Below, piece by piece: positions 34,149 through 42,797 of a stretch of 64,000 nt of DNA. Position 1 is the stretch's first letter. The number at the start of each line of letters is the position of its first letter. Under the pieces are notes generated by a model. That model saw only the letters and a program-made list of their open reading frames with translations, made no database searches and was not told the origin of the DNA. A program made the translations under genes and the position numbers. Location of the stretch: assembly GCA_947176535.1 (NCBI GenBank), contig CAMWQU010000009.1:26538-90537 (forward strand), in the 5' to 3' direction. This DNA is from an uncultured Prevotellaceae bacterium. GTDB lineage: Bacteria > Bacteroidota > Bacteroidia > Bacteroidales > Bacteroidaceae.

Positions 34149-35276
34149 ATGACAAAATTCAAGATGATTTGCATGGCCATGGCCCTTGGGCTCAGCCTCT
34201 CGGCCCATGCCATCGATCAGGACACTGACGACAGGGACTACAAGCCGTATCCCTACATGTTCATCGGCCTGCAGGGCGGCGTACAGAGCACGCTCACGGA
34301 CTACAATGCCTTTAAGCTCATCCGTCCGACGGCCTCCGTCTCGTTTGGTAGGTTTTTCACGCCCATCGTGGGAGCACGTCTCCATGTGAACGGTCTCTGG
34401 AACCAGGGCGGCATCAAGGATCTTAACGAGAAGTACGACTACAAGTATGCCACGACGGACATCGACCTGATGCTGAACCTCACGAATATGTTCGGCAAGA
34501 AGCAGAACTACCTCTGCAACGTGATTCTGCTGGGTGGTATGGGTCTGAACTACGCATGGGACAACGACGACATGATTGCCCTGAAGAATGCCGGTAAGGT
34601 GTCGTCCATGGCGTGGACGTATGACAATGTCTCCTACAATGCTCGTGTGGGCGTGATGTTCGACTTCAATGTGAGCAAGCACTGGGGTATCAATCTGGAG
34701 GTTGCGGCCAACAGCCTTTCCGACAAGTACAACTCGAAGATTACCTACAAGGACGATTGGCAGATTACGGCCCAGTTGGGTATCGCCTACAAGTTCGGCT
34801 TCAGAAAGAACGTGAAACCGGCTCCCGTGAGCGTGACTCCGGTGGCTGACTACAGCGAGCAGAATCGCGTTGAGACGGCAGTTGTTTCCAAGCCGGAGCC
34901 CAAGCAGGAAGAGGCTAAACCGGAACCCAAACCGGAGCCTAAGCCCGTGGTAGTGAAGGAGGAAGCACTGAGCGAGACCATGTTCTATGCCATCCGCGAG
35001 AGCGACCTCGATGCCAAGAACACCCTGGAGGCAGTGATTGCGTGGGGTAAGAAATACCCGAACAAGAAGATTAGCGTTTCCGGCTATGCGGACAAGGGTA
35101 CGGGTAACCCGACCATCAACCGGAAGTATGCCCAGCAGCGTGTGGACAAGGTGGTTGCCCTGCTGAAGAAGGGCGGCATACCGGCGAGCCAGATAGAGGC
35201 TAAGGCATACGGTGACACGGTGCAGCCCTTTGCTGAGAATGACCAGAACCGCTGCGTAATCATCGTAGGAAAATAA
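34149..35276 (+). CDS. OmpA-like porin 1
   Basis: A 375-residue outer-membrane protein. The signal peptide MTKFKMICMAMALGLSLSAHA is followed by an eight-strand-type beta-barrel (~25-235; strands such as YMFIGLQGGVQST, VGARLHVNGLW, TTDIDLMLNL), a Pro/Glu/Lys-rich linker (~255-285, repeated PEPK) and a C-terminal OmpA domain (~290-375) with SGYADKGTGNPTINRKYAQQRVDKV, in which Asp and Arg are the peptidoglycan-contact positions. It closely resembles the second OmpA-like protein at 48202. The frame is open to 34122, but ATG 34149 starts the signal peptide. Confidence 0.92.
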   Translation: MTKFKMICMAMALGLSLSAHAIDQDTDDRDYKPYPYMFIGLQGGVQSTLTDYNAFKLIRPTASVSFGRFFTPIVGARLHVNGLWNQGGIKDLNEKYDYKYATTDIDLMLNLTNMFGKKQNYLCNVILLGGMGLNYAWDNDDMIALKNAGKVSSMAWTYDNVSYNARVGVMFDFNVSKHWGINLEVAANSLSDKYNSKITYKDDWQITAQLGIAYKFGFRKNVKPAPVSVTPVADYSEQNRVETAVVSKPEPKQEEAKPEPKPEPKPVVVKEEALSETMFYAIRESDLDAKNTLEAVIAWGKKYPNKKISVSGYADKGTGNPTINRKYAQQRVDKVVALLKKGGIPASQIEAKAYGDTVQPFAENDQNRCVIIVGK

Positions 35277-35324
35277 AGTAACCGCACACTCATGGTGCCC
35301 GGAGACGGACACTGTGAATCAGAA

Positions 35325-35359
35325 AATCCCCAAAAAGTCGGCAGGACTTTTTGGGGATT
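35325..35359. terminator. Terminator between the OmpA-like 1 and CHAT genes
   Basis: Perfect 15-bp inverted repeat (AATCCCCAAAAAGTC and its complement, 5-nt loop) between convergent genes. The U-rich tract is better on the minus strand. Confidence 0.88.
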
Positions 35360-35387
35360 ACTTTATGACAACCGGCGGCGTGTGGTG

Positions 35388-38300
35388 TTATTCAATATCA
35401 TCGAGCATGATGAACGAGGCCCAGTAGAACGGCCGTCTGAATCCCTGTTTCCGCAAATCCTCCTGGGCCATCAAGAAGGCATCGTGGCGCGAACGCCCTG
35501 CCATGAGATGCCCGTAGAAACTGGTCATCATGGCCTGCGTGGCCCGGTCGCTCACGCTCCATAGGCTCATCAGCAGCGTTTCTGCTCCGGCTTTCTTGAA
35601 TCCGCGTTGCAGACCGAACACACCGTCTTCCCGGATTTCGCCCATACCGGTCTGGCAGGCGGAAAGTACAATCAGGTCGAGACCGCTGAAGTTGAGCACC
35701 GAGATTTCTTTCGCCGTCAGAATACCGTTCTCGACGCCCTCCGGCAGTTTGGCCTGGGTCAGTATGTTATTGGCTCCCGCCAGCAGCAGCCCCGAGTAGT
35801 TCATGCTCTTGTCCGTCTCCTGCGAACCGTTCTCGTTGAGGAAAGCTACGGTGCGCGATTTCTTCACCTCATGTTCCGTGAAGTTAAAGCCGTGAGTGGC
35901 AATGTGAATCAGCGAACGGCCCTTTCCGCTCAATGCCTTGAAGGCCTCTTCCGTGCCATCGCCATCCAGATACATTTCTGTCTCGATGTCGGCCTGCATC
36001 AGTTGTTCGCCGATTTGGTTGGCCTCCTGCAGTGTGCCGGGCAGGTACGACGCTCCGCTGCGCAGCATCAGGGAGTCGGCGGCGGCATCGTTTGCCTCGG
36101 AGACGGAACGCCGGTCGTCCTCGTCGGCAGAGGCGAGCAGGGTATAGTTATGCTCATTCTTCTGCTTGTGATTCGACGCCATTGCCTCGACGCTCAGGTT
36201 GTAGTCCAGTCCTCCGAAGATGCTCGCTGTCTCAATTTTCCTCTTCTCGTGCTTCTTCTGTGCCAGCAGTTTGGTCGAGGACAGCCGGTGCAGACTGTAA
36301 ATGTCGGCGATGGTCTTGTCCTTGTCGATGGTCAGGTATTCTATTCCCCACTGGTAGAACAGACCGGTGGGTGCAAAATATATGTTCTTCACGCCGTCCC
36401 ACTGTTTCATCAGCGCACCCCACACAAGTTGTCCCACGTGCCGGTCAGTATAGATGCTGTCTACTCCCTTGATGTCGCCGAACAGGGAGAAGAAGTCCTT
36501 GTCTCCGTAGCGTATCTCCTGAAGCTGCTTGTTGGTGAACAGATTCACAAATTTAGGGCTTTTCCAGTCCTTCCGCAGGTACAGTGCACCATACGCCTTG
36601 TTGCCGTCCTCCATGTCCAGTTCTACAAATTCCACCGCCACGTCTTCCGGCCTCAGAGCCGCACTTACGCTGTCCACCGTGACGGACATGTTCCGGGTGA
36701 AATCGCCGTATTCCTTGCAACCCTTGATGATGTCGCGCTCCAGGTCGAGCGTCTGCAAGCGTATGGCTTCTATGTCCTGTCCTCCCTCTTCGCCGGTATT
36801 GGCATAAAGGCTTTCTATCTGCTTGTTCAGCCTCAGCAGCTCGTTGTACTTTTCTATCAGTGTCGCATCCGCACTCTTCATCAGCAGCGACCGGAAGTCC
36901 ACCTCCGAGTTCAGCAATATGCCTTTGGTGAAAAGCTGCGCATCGTAGGCGTCTACCAGTGTGGAATCGTTGTCGGACAGCAGGAAGGCGTAAGCCGGGG
37001 CTATCTTGAAGACATAGTTCTTTGTGCTCCAGTACATCTCTCGTGCGGCGGTCGTCAGGTGGGAGAAGTTCTGCCGGACAAGCTGTTTCTGCAACATCAG
37101 AGCCTTATGGAAACACTCCTGGGTCTTCTCTCTGTCTCCCTGCTTGTAGTAGTAATTCGACAGATTATAGAGCGTGACGATGTTGTCCGGATGGTTCTCT
37201 CCCAGTATCTTCTGTAACAAGTCCAGTGAACGCGCCGTGCAGTCCACGGCTTGCTCCAGACTGTCCATCCGGAAATAATAAAGTCCTTCGTTACCGAGAA
37301 TCTTAGCGTAGAACGTGTTTTCCGTCTCTTCCTTCTGTGCATAGATGGCTACCGACCGTTTGGCATAGTCGAGGGCATCCGCCACGCTGTCCCGGTAATA
37401 ATGATAGACGGACATATTGTTGAATGCCCGGGCGCAACCGGTGGTAGCGTCGCCCAGACGCTGATACAGGTCGATGGATTGCCGGCAGCTCTCGAACGCC
37501 TGCTCCAGATTGCCCGAGTGGAACTGGTAGTTGGAAAGCAGATTGTAACTGTTGGCTATGGACACGGTGTCGCTGAACGTGCGATACAGTTCCAGGGCAG
37601 ACTGCTCGGTCTTGCAGGCATTCGGGAAATCGCCGTTCGCCGCATAGATTTCCGCCTGCTTGCTCAGTGCCTTGGCAAACTTCGGACTGCGGTTTTCCGG
37701 TTTATCGCCATGCCCGACAATCTTCTGCAACAGGTTTGTATAGTGGTCGGCCTTTTCCAGATTTCCCAGACGATAATAGGCTGACGAAAGTTCACTCAGG
37801 CATTGCATATAGTCGGAGCCGGTTTCCCCGCTAATTTCTTTCATTATCTCCTTGGCCTGCATGAGCAGTTCGATGGCCTGCTCATACTTTTCGGAGTGGG
37901 CGTAATACCCGGCCATGTTCATCAGCAGTTTTCCGTAGCGCAATCCCCGAATCTCTCCGGCCTCATAAATCGTCATCGCCTCCGAAGCAAAGTCTATGGC
38001 CTGCATGAAGTTGCCCACGTTGGCCAGCCGGATGGCCATGTTTGTCAGGATATTGGCGTAGTCAATGCTGTTCTCTCCGAATATCTTCTTGCCGTTTTTC
38101 AGTATCTTCTTACTGAGTTCGTTGGCTTTCTTCACCTCCCCGGTCTGCGAATAATAGACAATCAGACTGCTGGCGGCATTCACGTAGTCGCGTGTGTTCT
38201 TCTTGATGTACTTGATGGCCTCGGAGGCGTGCTTGACGGAAATGTCCACGTCGCCCGCATTTCCGCGTGAGAAATGAAACGCAGCCAAATTGTTCAGCAG

Positions 38301-38768
38301 TATGGCGAAATACTTGCGACGGTCGGCACCCGAGACGCGATACAGTTCAAGAGCCTCCTCGGCGTACCCGATGGAGCGGTCGTAGTCGGCCTTGTGCGAA
38401 TAGTTGATAGACTGGTTGTTCAGCACCTCCGCCAGCATGAACCGGTTGCCGTCTTTGGCGGAACGCCTTACCGCAATAGCTTCGTCGGTATAGTGTATGG
38501 CCTCGTCAAAATTTCCCCTGCCCGATGCCATCAGTGCCACATAGTTCAGGGCGTTTGAATACAGAATCCTGTCACAAAGGTTGTGCTCCTTGCACAAGGT
38601 CATGTACTTGAAGAATAGGGGCTCCGCCTCGGTGGCCCGTTGTTTCTCCATGAGCTTTGCCGCCTTGTAGTAATAGGCGTGAATGGTATCTTCGGGATTA
38701 GTAATGGCATTTGCCGATTGAGCAAATGCCATACATAACAGAACAAGCAGAAGGGATTTCATTTTCAT
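35388..38768 (-). CDS. Exported TPR-CHAT caspase-like protease
   Basis: A 1126-residue protein with a Sec signal peptide (LLLVLLCMAFAQSANA). Residues ~25-600 are tetratricopeptide-like repeats (for example ANILTNMAIRLANVGNFMQAIDFASEAM). The C-terminal CHAT domain (~820-1126) has the caspase-type dyad: His959 in HIATHGF and Cys1038 in LSACQTGMG, followed by LQRGFKKAGAETLLMSLWSVSD. CHAT proteases are cysteine proteases that in known systems act in the cytoplasm (for example TPR-CHAT of type III-E CRISPR). Here the signal peptide places it in the periplasm or at the surface. It is the last gene of an operon after the CHASE2 and FecR-like genes and overlaps the FecR-like stop by 4 bp. Substrate and trigger are unknown. 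Confidence 0.9.
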   Translation of the reverse strand: MKMKSLLLVLLCMAFAQSANAITNPEDTIHAYYYKAAKLMEKQRATEAEPLFFKYMTLCKEHNLCDRILYSNALNYVALMASGRGNFDEAIHYTDEAIAVRRSAKDGNRFMLAEVLNNQSINYSHKADYDRSIGYAEEALELYRVSGADRRKYFAILLNNLAAFHFSRGNAGDVDISVKHASEAIKYIKKNTRDYVNAASSLIVYYSQTGEVKKANELSKKILKNGKKIFGENSIDYANILTNMAIRLANVGNFMQAIDFASEAMTIYEAGEIRGLRYGKLLMNMAGYYAHSEKYEQAIELLMQAKEIMKEISGETGSDYMQCLSELSSAYYRLGNLEKADHYTNLLQKIVGHGDKPENRSPKFAKALSKQAEIYAANGDFPNACKTEQSALELYRTFSDTVSIANSYNLLSNYQFHSGNLEQAFESCRQSIDLYQRLGDATTGCARAFNNMSVYHYYRDSVADALDYAKRSVAIYAQKEETENTFYAKILGNEGLYYFRMDSLEQAVDCTARSLDLLQKILGENHPDNIVTLYNLSNYYYKQGDREKTQECFHKALMLQKQLVRQNFSHLTTAAREMYWSTKNYVFKIAPAYAFLLSDNDSTLVDAYDAQLFTKGILLNSEVDFRSLLMKSADATLIEKYNELLRLNKQIESLYANTGEEGGQDIEAIRLQTLDLERDIIKGCKEYGDFTRNMSVTVDSVSAALRPEDVAVEFVELDMEDGNKAYGALYLRKDWKSPKFVNLFTNKQLQEIRYGDKDFFSLFGDIKGVDSIYTDRHVGQLVWGALMKQWDGVKNIYFAPTGLFYQWGIEYLTIDKDKTIADIYSLHRLSSTKLLAQKKHEKRKIETASIFGGLDYNLSVEAMASNHKQKNEHNYTLLASADEDDRRSVSEANDAAADSLMLRSGASYLPGTLQEANQIGEQLMQADIETEMYLDGDGTEEAFKALSGKGRSLIHIATHGFNFTEHEVKKSRTVAFLNENGSQETDKSMNYSGLLLAGANNILTQAKLPEGVENGILTAKEISVLNFSGLDLIVLSACQTGMGEIREDGVFGLQRGFKKAGAETLLMSLWSVSDRATQAMMTSFYGHLMAGRSRHDAFLMAQEDLRKQGFRRPFYWASFIMLDDIE

Positions 38769-39286
38769 GGTGCGGCGACAGTATCGTTAGGTACAACAAT
38801 TATGCTGTCTTTTGCGGTCACCGCCAGCGAATCGACGTCCGACAACAGGGAATCCGCATCCCGGACAACTGTCGTATAATCCTCTCCCATACCGCGCTTT
38901 TGTGTGCTTCCGCCGTTGGCAAGCAGCTTCTTATAGTAACTGAAGAGCGTTCTTGAGAGGCTTCTTACCGAAGTGGTTGTCTTGGTGATAAGGCGCTCCA
39001 CCGATAATGTGCCCGGTTCACAAAAGCAATACTCCCTGGGCGTCTCCGTTTTCTGGTCGGGCAGGGCCTTGTCCATCAGAGTGAGTTTGGCTCCCTTGCC
39101 GATATTGAGAACCGTACTCTTCGTAACCTCAGCCCCTTGTTTGAGGTCTATCCACTCCTTTCCGTTCCGCATTTTTACGCAGCCTTCCACTATTCTCACC
39201 TGATACTCCTCCTCCTGTGCTTTCAGTTCACCATATCCGCAAAGCAGCATAAGGATGGTGACACACAGATACGTAAATCGTCTCAT
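38765..39286 (-). CDS. Exported FecR-like protein
   Basis: A 173-residue protein with a signal peptide (LCVTILMLLCGYGELKA). Residues ~28-95 (YQVRIVEGCVKMRNGKEWIDLKQG, then a hydrophobic ILNIGKGAKLTLMD strand) resemble the FecR periplasmic beta-helix/sandwich domain: a V-x-G-x-V opening, a G-containing turn and a final strand. The C-terminal ~75 residues are polar and probably disordered or helical. FecR-like domains often pair with CHASE2 in bacterial sensory proteins, which supports the assignment, but the similarity was judged by eye. It is the middle gene of the operon, 7 bp after the CHASE2 gene and overlapping the CHAT gene by 4 bp. Confidence 0.7.
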   Translation of the reverse strand: MRRFTYLCVTILMLLCGYGELKAQEEEYQVRIVEGCVKMRNGKEWIDLKQGAEVTKSTVLNIGKGAKLTLMDKALPDQKTETPREYCFCEPGTLSVERLITKTTTSVRSLSRTLFSYYKKLLANGGSTQKRGMGEDYTTVVRDADSLLSDVDSLAVTAKDSIIVVPNDTVAAP

Positions 39287-39293
39287 AGTTATT

Positions 39294-40514
39294 TTATTTT
39301 TCAGTCTGGTTATATTGTTCCTTGATATAGTAAACCGAGTTCTTTATGAATGAGCATTTGATTCCCTTTCTGTCGAGATACCTGATGCAAGCCTCGTAGA
39401 AAGCACTCGCGTCACCCATAAGGGCTACGCCCATGCACATCACCAAAGGCTCCATGTACGTGTAATAGGCCGCAAAGACAAGGAAGTTCAGCATCACAAG
39501 CAGACAAACCCAAAGGAAAGTCAGGAACGTGAATCCTATTGATGAATCCGTGAAGAACGCGGCGAAAGGATGGTTGGAACGTTTCAGGTGCATATACAGG
39601 GACACCCGAAGCACCAGTGACAGATAGATGACAAGGATGGAAACAAGCCACATCATGGAGTTGCTCATCGTCTTGACATCGTTATGCTCCAACAGGGTCT
39701 GAATGGCATAGGCCTGAAACTCCACGCCCGGAATGCGTCCGATGGGGGTGTAATGCTTATCTGCATAATCGTTCAATGCTCCCAACAGTACGATACGGTC
39801 TTTTATCAGTTCGCAATTTTTCCGGACAGAGTCACAATGTATTCTATCTATCTTCGTGCCGGAAAATATCACGGTTCTGTCTTCCTCGTTCGTTTGTCCT
39901 ATGATGTTGCCCTGATAAGCCTCGGCCACCTGTGCCGTGAACGAATATACCTTATTATTACCGCAGCGGCGGGTCATCGGAAACATACGGAGCGTTTTCC
40001 CCTCCGCATCCGAATCCACATTCGTGAATCCTTCCGTAATCGATATCTCTTCGCTGAAGAACGAATGGACGGAACCGGCGAAATTCAGTTTGTCCTCTTC
40101 GCCCTTTTCCGTTTCCCCATTTGTCAGTTTGGAGGCAAAGATGGTATTCTCTGTGTGACGTACTACATCCATCAATAATTCGCTGCCTAAAGTATCTTCT
40201 CTCCATCCTTCGAAAACAATATCCACGCCCAGCACTGCCGGTTCGCAACTGGCGATGTCCTCAATAATGGAGGCAATATGGTCGCGCCGGTAGGCAGTAC
40301 TCATATCCACAATGGTAATGATATTACTGGAATGTTCTGCCTCTGCCTGCTGAATAATCTCATAGTAAATATCCTTCAGCGAGAAGTTGTCGAGTGACCT
40401 CTTCACCGGGTCAAAGAAGGACAACGCATTTACCATCGTCGTGAACAGGAATATCACCACCAACACCAATCCTACAACAATAACGTGGTCGATGTGGAAA
40501 ACTTTTTTCAACAT
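39294..40514 (-). CDS. CHASE2-domain membrane sensor protein
   Basis: A 406-residue inner-membrane protein. One N-terminal helix (~9-28) leads to an extracytoplasmic CHASE2 domain (~30-280: IITIVDMSTAYRRDHIASIIEDI, AVLGVDIVFEGWRED, KDRIVLLGALNDYADKHYTPIGRIPGVEFQAYAIQTLL). Three hydrophobic helices follow (~285-305, ~320-350 and ~350-370), then a ~35-residue tail. CHASE2 is normally fused to a cyclase, kinase or phosphatase; here no cytoplasmic output domain exists. The downstream exported FecR-like and CHAT proteins are therefore the likely partners. It has its own -7 box and an upstream repeat array. Confidence 0.88.
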   Translation of the reverse strand: MLKKVFHIDHVIVVGLVLVVIFLFTTMVNALSFFDPVKRSLDNFSLKDIYYEIIQQAEAEHSSNIITIVDMSTAYRRDHIASIIEDIASCEPAVLGVDIVFEGWREDTLGSELLMDVVRHTENTIFASKLTNGETEKGEEDKLNFAGSVHSFFSEEISITEGFTNVDSDAEGKTLRMFPMTRRCGNNKVYSFTAQVAEAYQGNIIGQTNEEDRTVIFSGTKIDRIHCDSVRKNCELIKDRIVLLGALNDYADKHYTPIGRIPGVEFQAYAIQTLLEHNDVKTMSNSMMWLVSILVIYLSLVLRVSLYMHLKRSNHPFAAFFTDSSIGFTFLTFLWVCLLVMLNFLVFAAYYTYMEPLVMCMGVALMGDASAFYEACIRYLDRKGIKCSFIKNSVYYIKEQYNQTEK

Positions 40515-40546
40515 GTCAATTAAACCTTAAAAACAGAAATTCGGCG

Positions 40547-40554
40547 CAAAGATA
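40547..40554 (-). promoter_or_regulatory. -7 box of the CHASE2-FecR-CHAT operon
   Basis: Minus-strand TATCTTTG, 32 bp upstream of the CHASE2 start. The -33 TTTG is imperfect. Repeat array E begins 94 bp further upstream. Confidence 0.6.
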
Positions 40555-40647
40555 GCCATAAATATTTGATAAATAAAGAAAAACGTCATCTTTTATGCAA
40601 CGCTTTGCTTGAAGATTGCGGTGATTGCTGCGGATAAATGTACGCAC

Positions 40648-40759
40648 GTATAGGTCGGCATCGCCCTGTCCATAGGAGGATGGGGCCTTGTCCATAGCAG
40701 GATGGAGGCCCGTCCATAGCGGGACGAGGGCCCGTCCTCCTATGGGCGGGCCCTCGTCG
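40648..40759. repeat. 22-bp repeat array, copy E
   Basis: Regular units start at 40668, 40690, 40712, 40734 and 40756, all 22 bp apart; a degenerate one precedes at 40648. The array fills the gap between the sulfatase stop and the CHASE2 promoter. Confidence 0.9.
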
Positions 40760-40773
40760 TTGGGTAGCATGGT

Positions 40774-42348
40774 TTATTTGTTCTGTTTTTGCTTCAGTTG
40801 TTCCTCGATGGGATCGTCGTATTCCTCCTGCAATTGGCGCAGGCGTTTGTGCAACTTCTGCTGCACCTTGCGGTAGCGGGGCTGTCCGTAGAGGTTGTGC
40901 ATTTCGGAGGGGTCTTTCTTCAGGTCGTAGAGTTCCCACTGGTCGATGTCGTTGTAGAAGTGGATGAGTTTCCACCGCGAGTCGCGCATACCGTAGTGGC
41001 GCTTGACCATGTGTTCGGCGGGGAACTCGTAGAAGTGGTAATAGATGGCATCGCGCCACTTGCTGCCTTTTTTCTTGAGATTCGGTTTTGCCTCCTTGAG
41101 CAGGGGCACGAGCGAACGACCCTGTATGTCATCGGGGATGGGGGCGCCGGCCATTTCGAGGAACGTCGGTGCGTAGTCGATATTCTGCACCATTTCATCG
41201 ACGATTCCGCGTCTCTGGTAGCCGTCGGGCAGACGCATGACGAGCGGCGTGTTGAGGCTCTCCTCGTACATGAAACGCTTGTCGAACCATCCGTGCTCAC
41301 CCATGTAGAAGCCCTGGTCGCTGGTGTAGACGACGAGCGTGTTTTCCAGTAGTCCGCTCTCGCGCAGGTACTTCATAAGGCGTCCCACATTGTCGTCGAG
41401 GCTCTTGGTGACCTTGGCGTAGTCGCGCATGTAGCGCTGGAACTTAAATTCGGTGAGCGCGTCGCCCTGCGGCGGATTGGCCTTGAAAGCGGCGGTGATG
41501 GAGTCGTGGAAGAGGAAGTAACGTGCGCGGTCTGCCGAGTCGAGCCGGTTTACGTTATTGAGGTATGCCCCCGAGAGGCGGCTCTTGTCGCCGGGAGAGT
41601 AGATTTTGTTGTCGTAGATGAGATCCATGTCGTGCGCAGAGCCGATGGTCATCTGCTGCTCCTGTGCGGCCTGACGTCCTTCCCAATTGTCGTGGAAGTT
41701 GGCGGGCAGGGGGAATGTCTTGTCCTCGAAGAGGTGCATGTCGTCGAGGTTGGGCAACCAGTCGCGGTGGCAGGCTTTGTGGTGGACAAACAGGATGAAG
41801 GGCTGCGAGGTATCGCGCTGTTCCATCCACTGTATGGCCTTGTCCGTGATGATGTCGGTGCAGTAGCCCTGCTCCCGCGAGCGCGTGCCGTCGGCGTGCA
41901 TGAACGTGGGGTTGTAGTATTCGCCCTGTCCCAGCAGAATGTCGAAGTGGTTGAATCCCGTGGGGGTGGATACGAGGTGCCATTTGCCGATGAGTGCCGT
42001 CTGGTAACCGGCTTTCTGCATGAGCTTAGGCATGGTCTGCTGCGAACCGTCGAAGATGCCGTGTTCGTTGTTGGTGAATCCGTTCTTGTGGCTGTGCTTG
42101 CCCGTAATCATGCAGGCGCGACTGGGGCCGCTGAGCGAGTTGGCCACGAAACTGCGGGAGAAGCGCACTCCCTCCTCGGCTATGCGGTCGAGATTGGGGG
42201 TCTGGATGGGACTGTTGCCGTAGCACGACATCATTTGTGCCGTGTGGTCGTCCGTCATGATGTAGACGATGTTCGGTCTCTCCTGAGCCTGGGCGGCCAG
42301 CGTGAGGAGCGAAGACGGCAGGGTGAGTAACAAGAGTTTGTTGTTCAT
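40774..42348 (-). CDS. Exported Ser-type sulfatase 1
   Basis: A 524-residue periplasmic sulfatase (signal peptide ending LAAQAQ). The metal-binding IVYIMTDDHTAQMMSCYG is followed by the sulfatase signature SLSGPSRACMITG, in which Ser (S-x-P-x-R) is the residue converted to formylglycine. A radical-SAM maturase is needed for Ser-type enzymes; none is obviously adjacent. Downstream motifs include GKWHL and TSDQGFYMGEHGW. Sulfated host glycans such as mucin or glycosaminoglycans are plausible substrates. It is the last gene of the minus-strand run from the GNAT gene and follows ybeY by 26 bp. Confidence 0.92.
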   Translation of the reverse strand: MNNKLLLLTLPSSLLTLAAQAQERPNIVYIMTDDHTAQMMSCYGNSPIQTPNLDRIAEEGVRFSRSFVANSLSGPSRACMITGKHSHKNGFTNNEHGIFDGSQQTMPKLMQKAGYQTALIGKWHLVSTPTGFNHFDILLGQGEYYNPTFMHADGTRSREQGYCTDIITDKAIQWMEQRDTSQPFILFVHHKACHRDWLPNLDDMHLFEDKTFPLPANFHDNWEGRQAAQEQQMTIGSAHDMDLIYDNKIYSPGDKSRLSGAYLNNVNRLDSADRARYFLFHDSITAAFKANPPQGDALTEFKFQRYMRDYAKVTKSLDDNVGRLMKYLRESGLLENTLVVYTSDQGFYMGEHGWFDKRFMYEESLNTPLVMRLPDGYQRRGIVDEMVQNIDYAPTFLEMAGAPIPDDIQGRSLVPLLKEAKPNLKKKGSKWRDAIYYHFYEFPAEHMVKRHYGMRDSRWKLIHFYNDIDQWELYDLKKDPSEMHNLYGQPRYRKVQQKLHKRLRQLQEEYDDPIEEQLKQKQNK

Positions 42349-42374
42349 GGTAGAATGTATTAGGGTTATTACAT

Positions 42375-42797
42375 TTATGCTTCGTTTAGCAGGGCCAGAG
42401 CCTTGTCCTCGGCGGCTTCCATCAGTTCGCGTTCGCCCGGGCCTTTGTCGTTCAGCCCGCAGAGGTGGAGCACGCCGTGGATGATGACGCGGTGCAGCTC
42501 GCGCCTGTACTGGCAGTGTGCATACTGCTCCGCATTGGTGCGGATGGTGTCGAGCGAGATGTAGAGGTCGCCGGAGACAATGTGCCCCTCGGTGTAGTCG
42601 AAGGTAATGATGTCGGTGTAGTAGTCGTGGCCGAGGAACTGACGATTGACGGCCAGTATGCGCTCGTCGTCCACAAACACATAGTTGATGTCGCCCGCGC
42701 GACGTCCGTAAGAGGCCGCTACGTCGGTTATCCACTGCTCGATGCGCCGGCAGTCGATGTCGGGTATTTCCACGTTCTCGGTGTTAAAGGTAATCAT
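42375..42797 (-). CDS. ybeY: Endoribonuclease/rRNA maturation factor YbeY
   Basis: A 140-residue YbeY protein, acting in 16S rRNA 3'-end processing and ribosome quality control. It contains the typical LAVNRQFLGHDYYTDIITFDY and the metal site HGVLHLCGLND. The canonical site is H-x3-H-x5-H; here the third position is Asp (LND), a variant also seen elsewhere in Bacteroidota. The start codon overlaps the S41 protease stop by one base, so translation is coupled. The frame is open upstream, but the family N-terminus begins at 42797. Confidence 0.9.
   Translation of the reverse strand: MITFNTENVEIPDIDCRRIEQWITDVAASYGRRAGDINYVFVDDERILAVNRQFLGHDYYTDIITFDYTEGHIVSGDLYISLDTIRTNAEQYAHCQYRRELHRVIIHGVLHLCGLNDKGPGERELMEAAEDKALALLNEA

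Noticed and set aside
39294..40514. CHASE2 gene as an adenylate cyclase or histidine kinase
   Set aside because: Only ~35 residues follow the last membrane helix; no catalytic domain is present.
40516..40770. Short peptide frames containing VPLWTGLHPAMD-like text, repeated at other arrays
   Set aside because: They are translations of the 22-bp repeats (66 bp = three units returns to frame), not genes; there is no start signal and the arrays vary without codon pattern.
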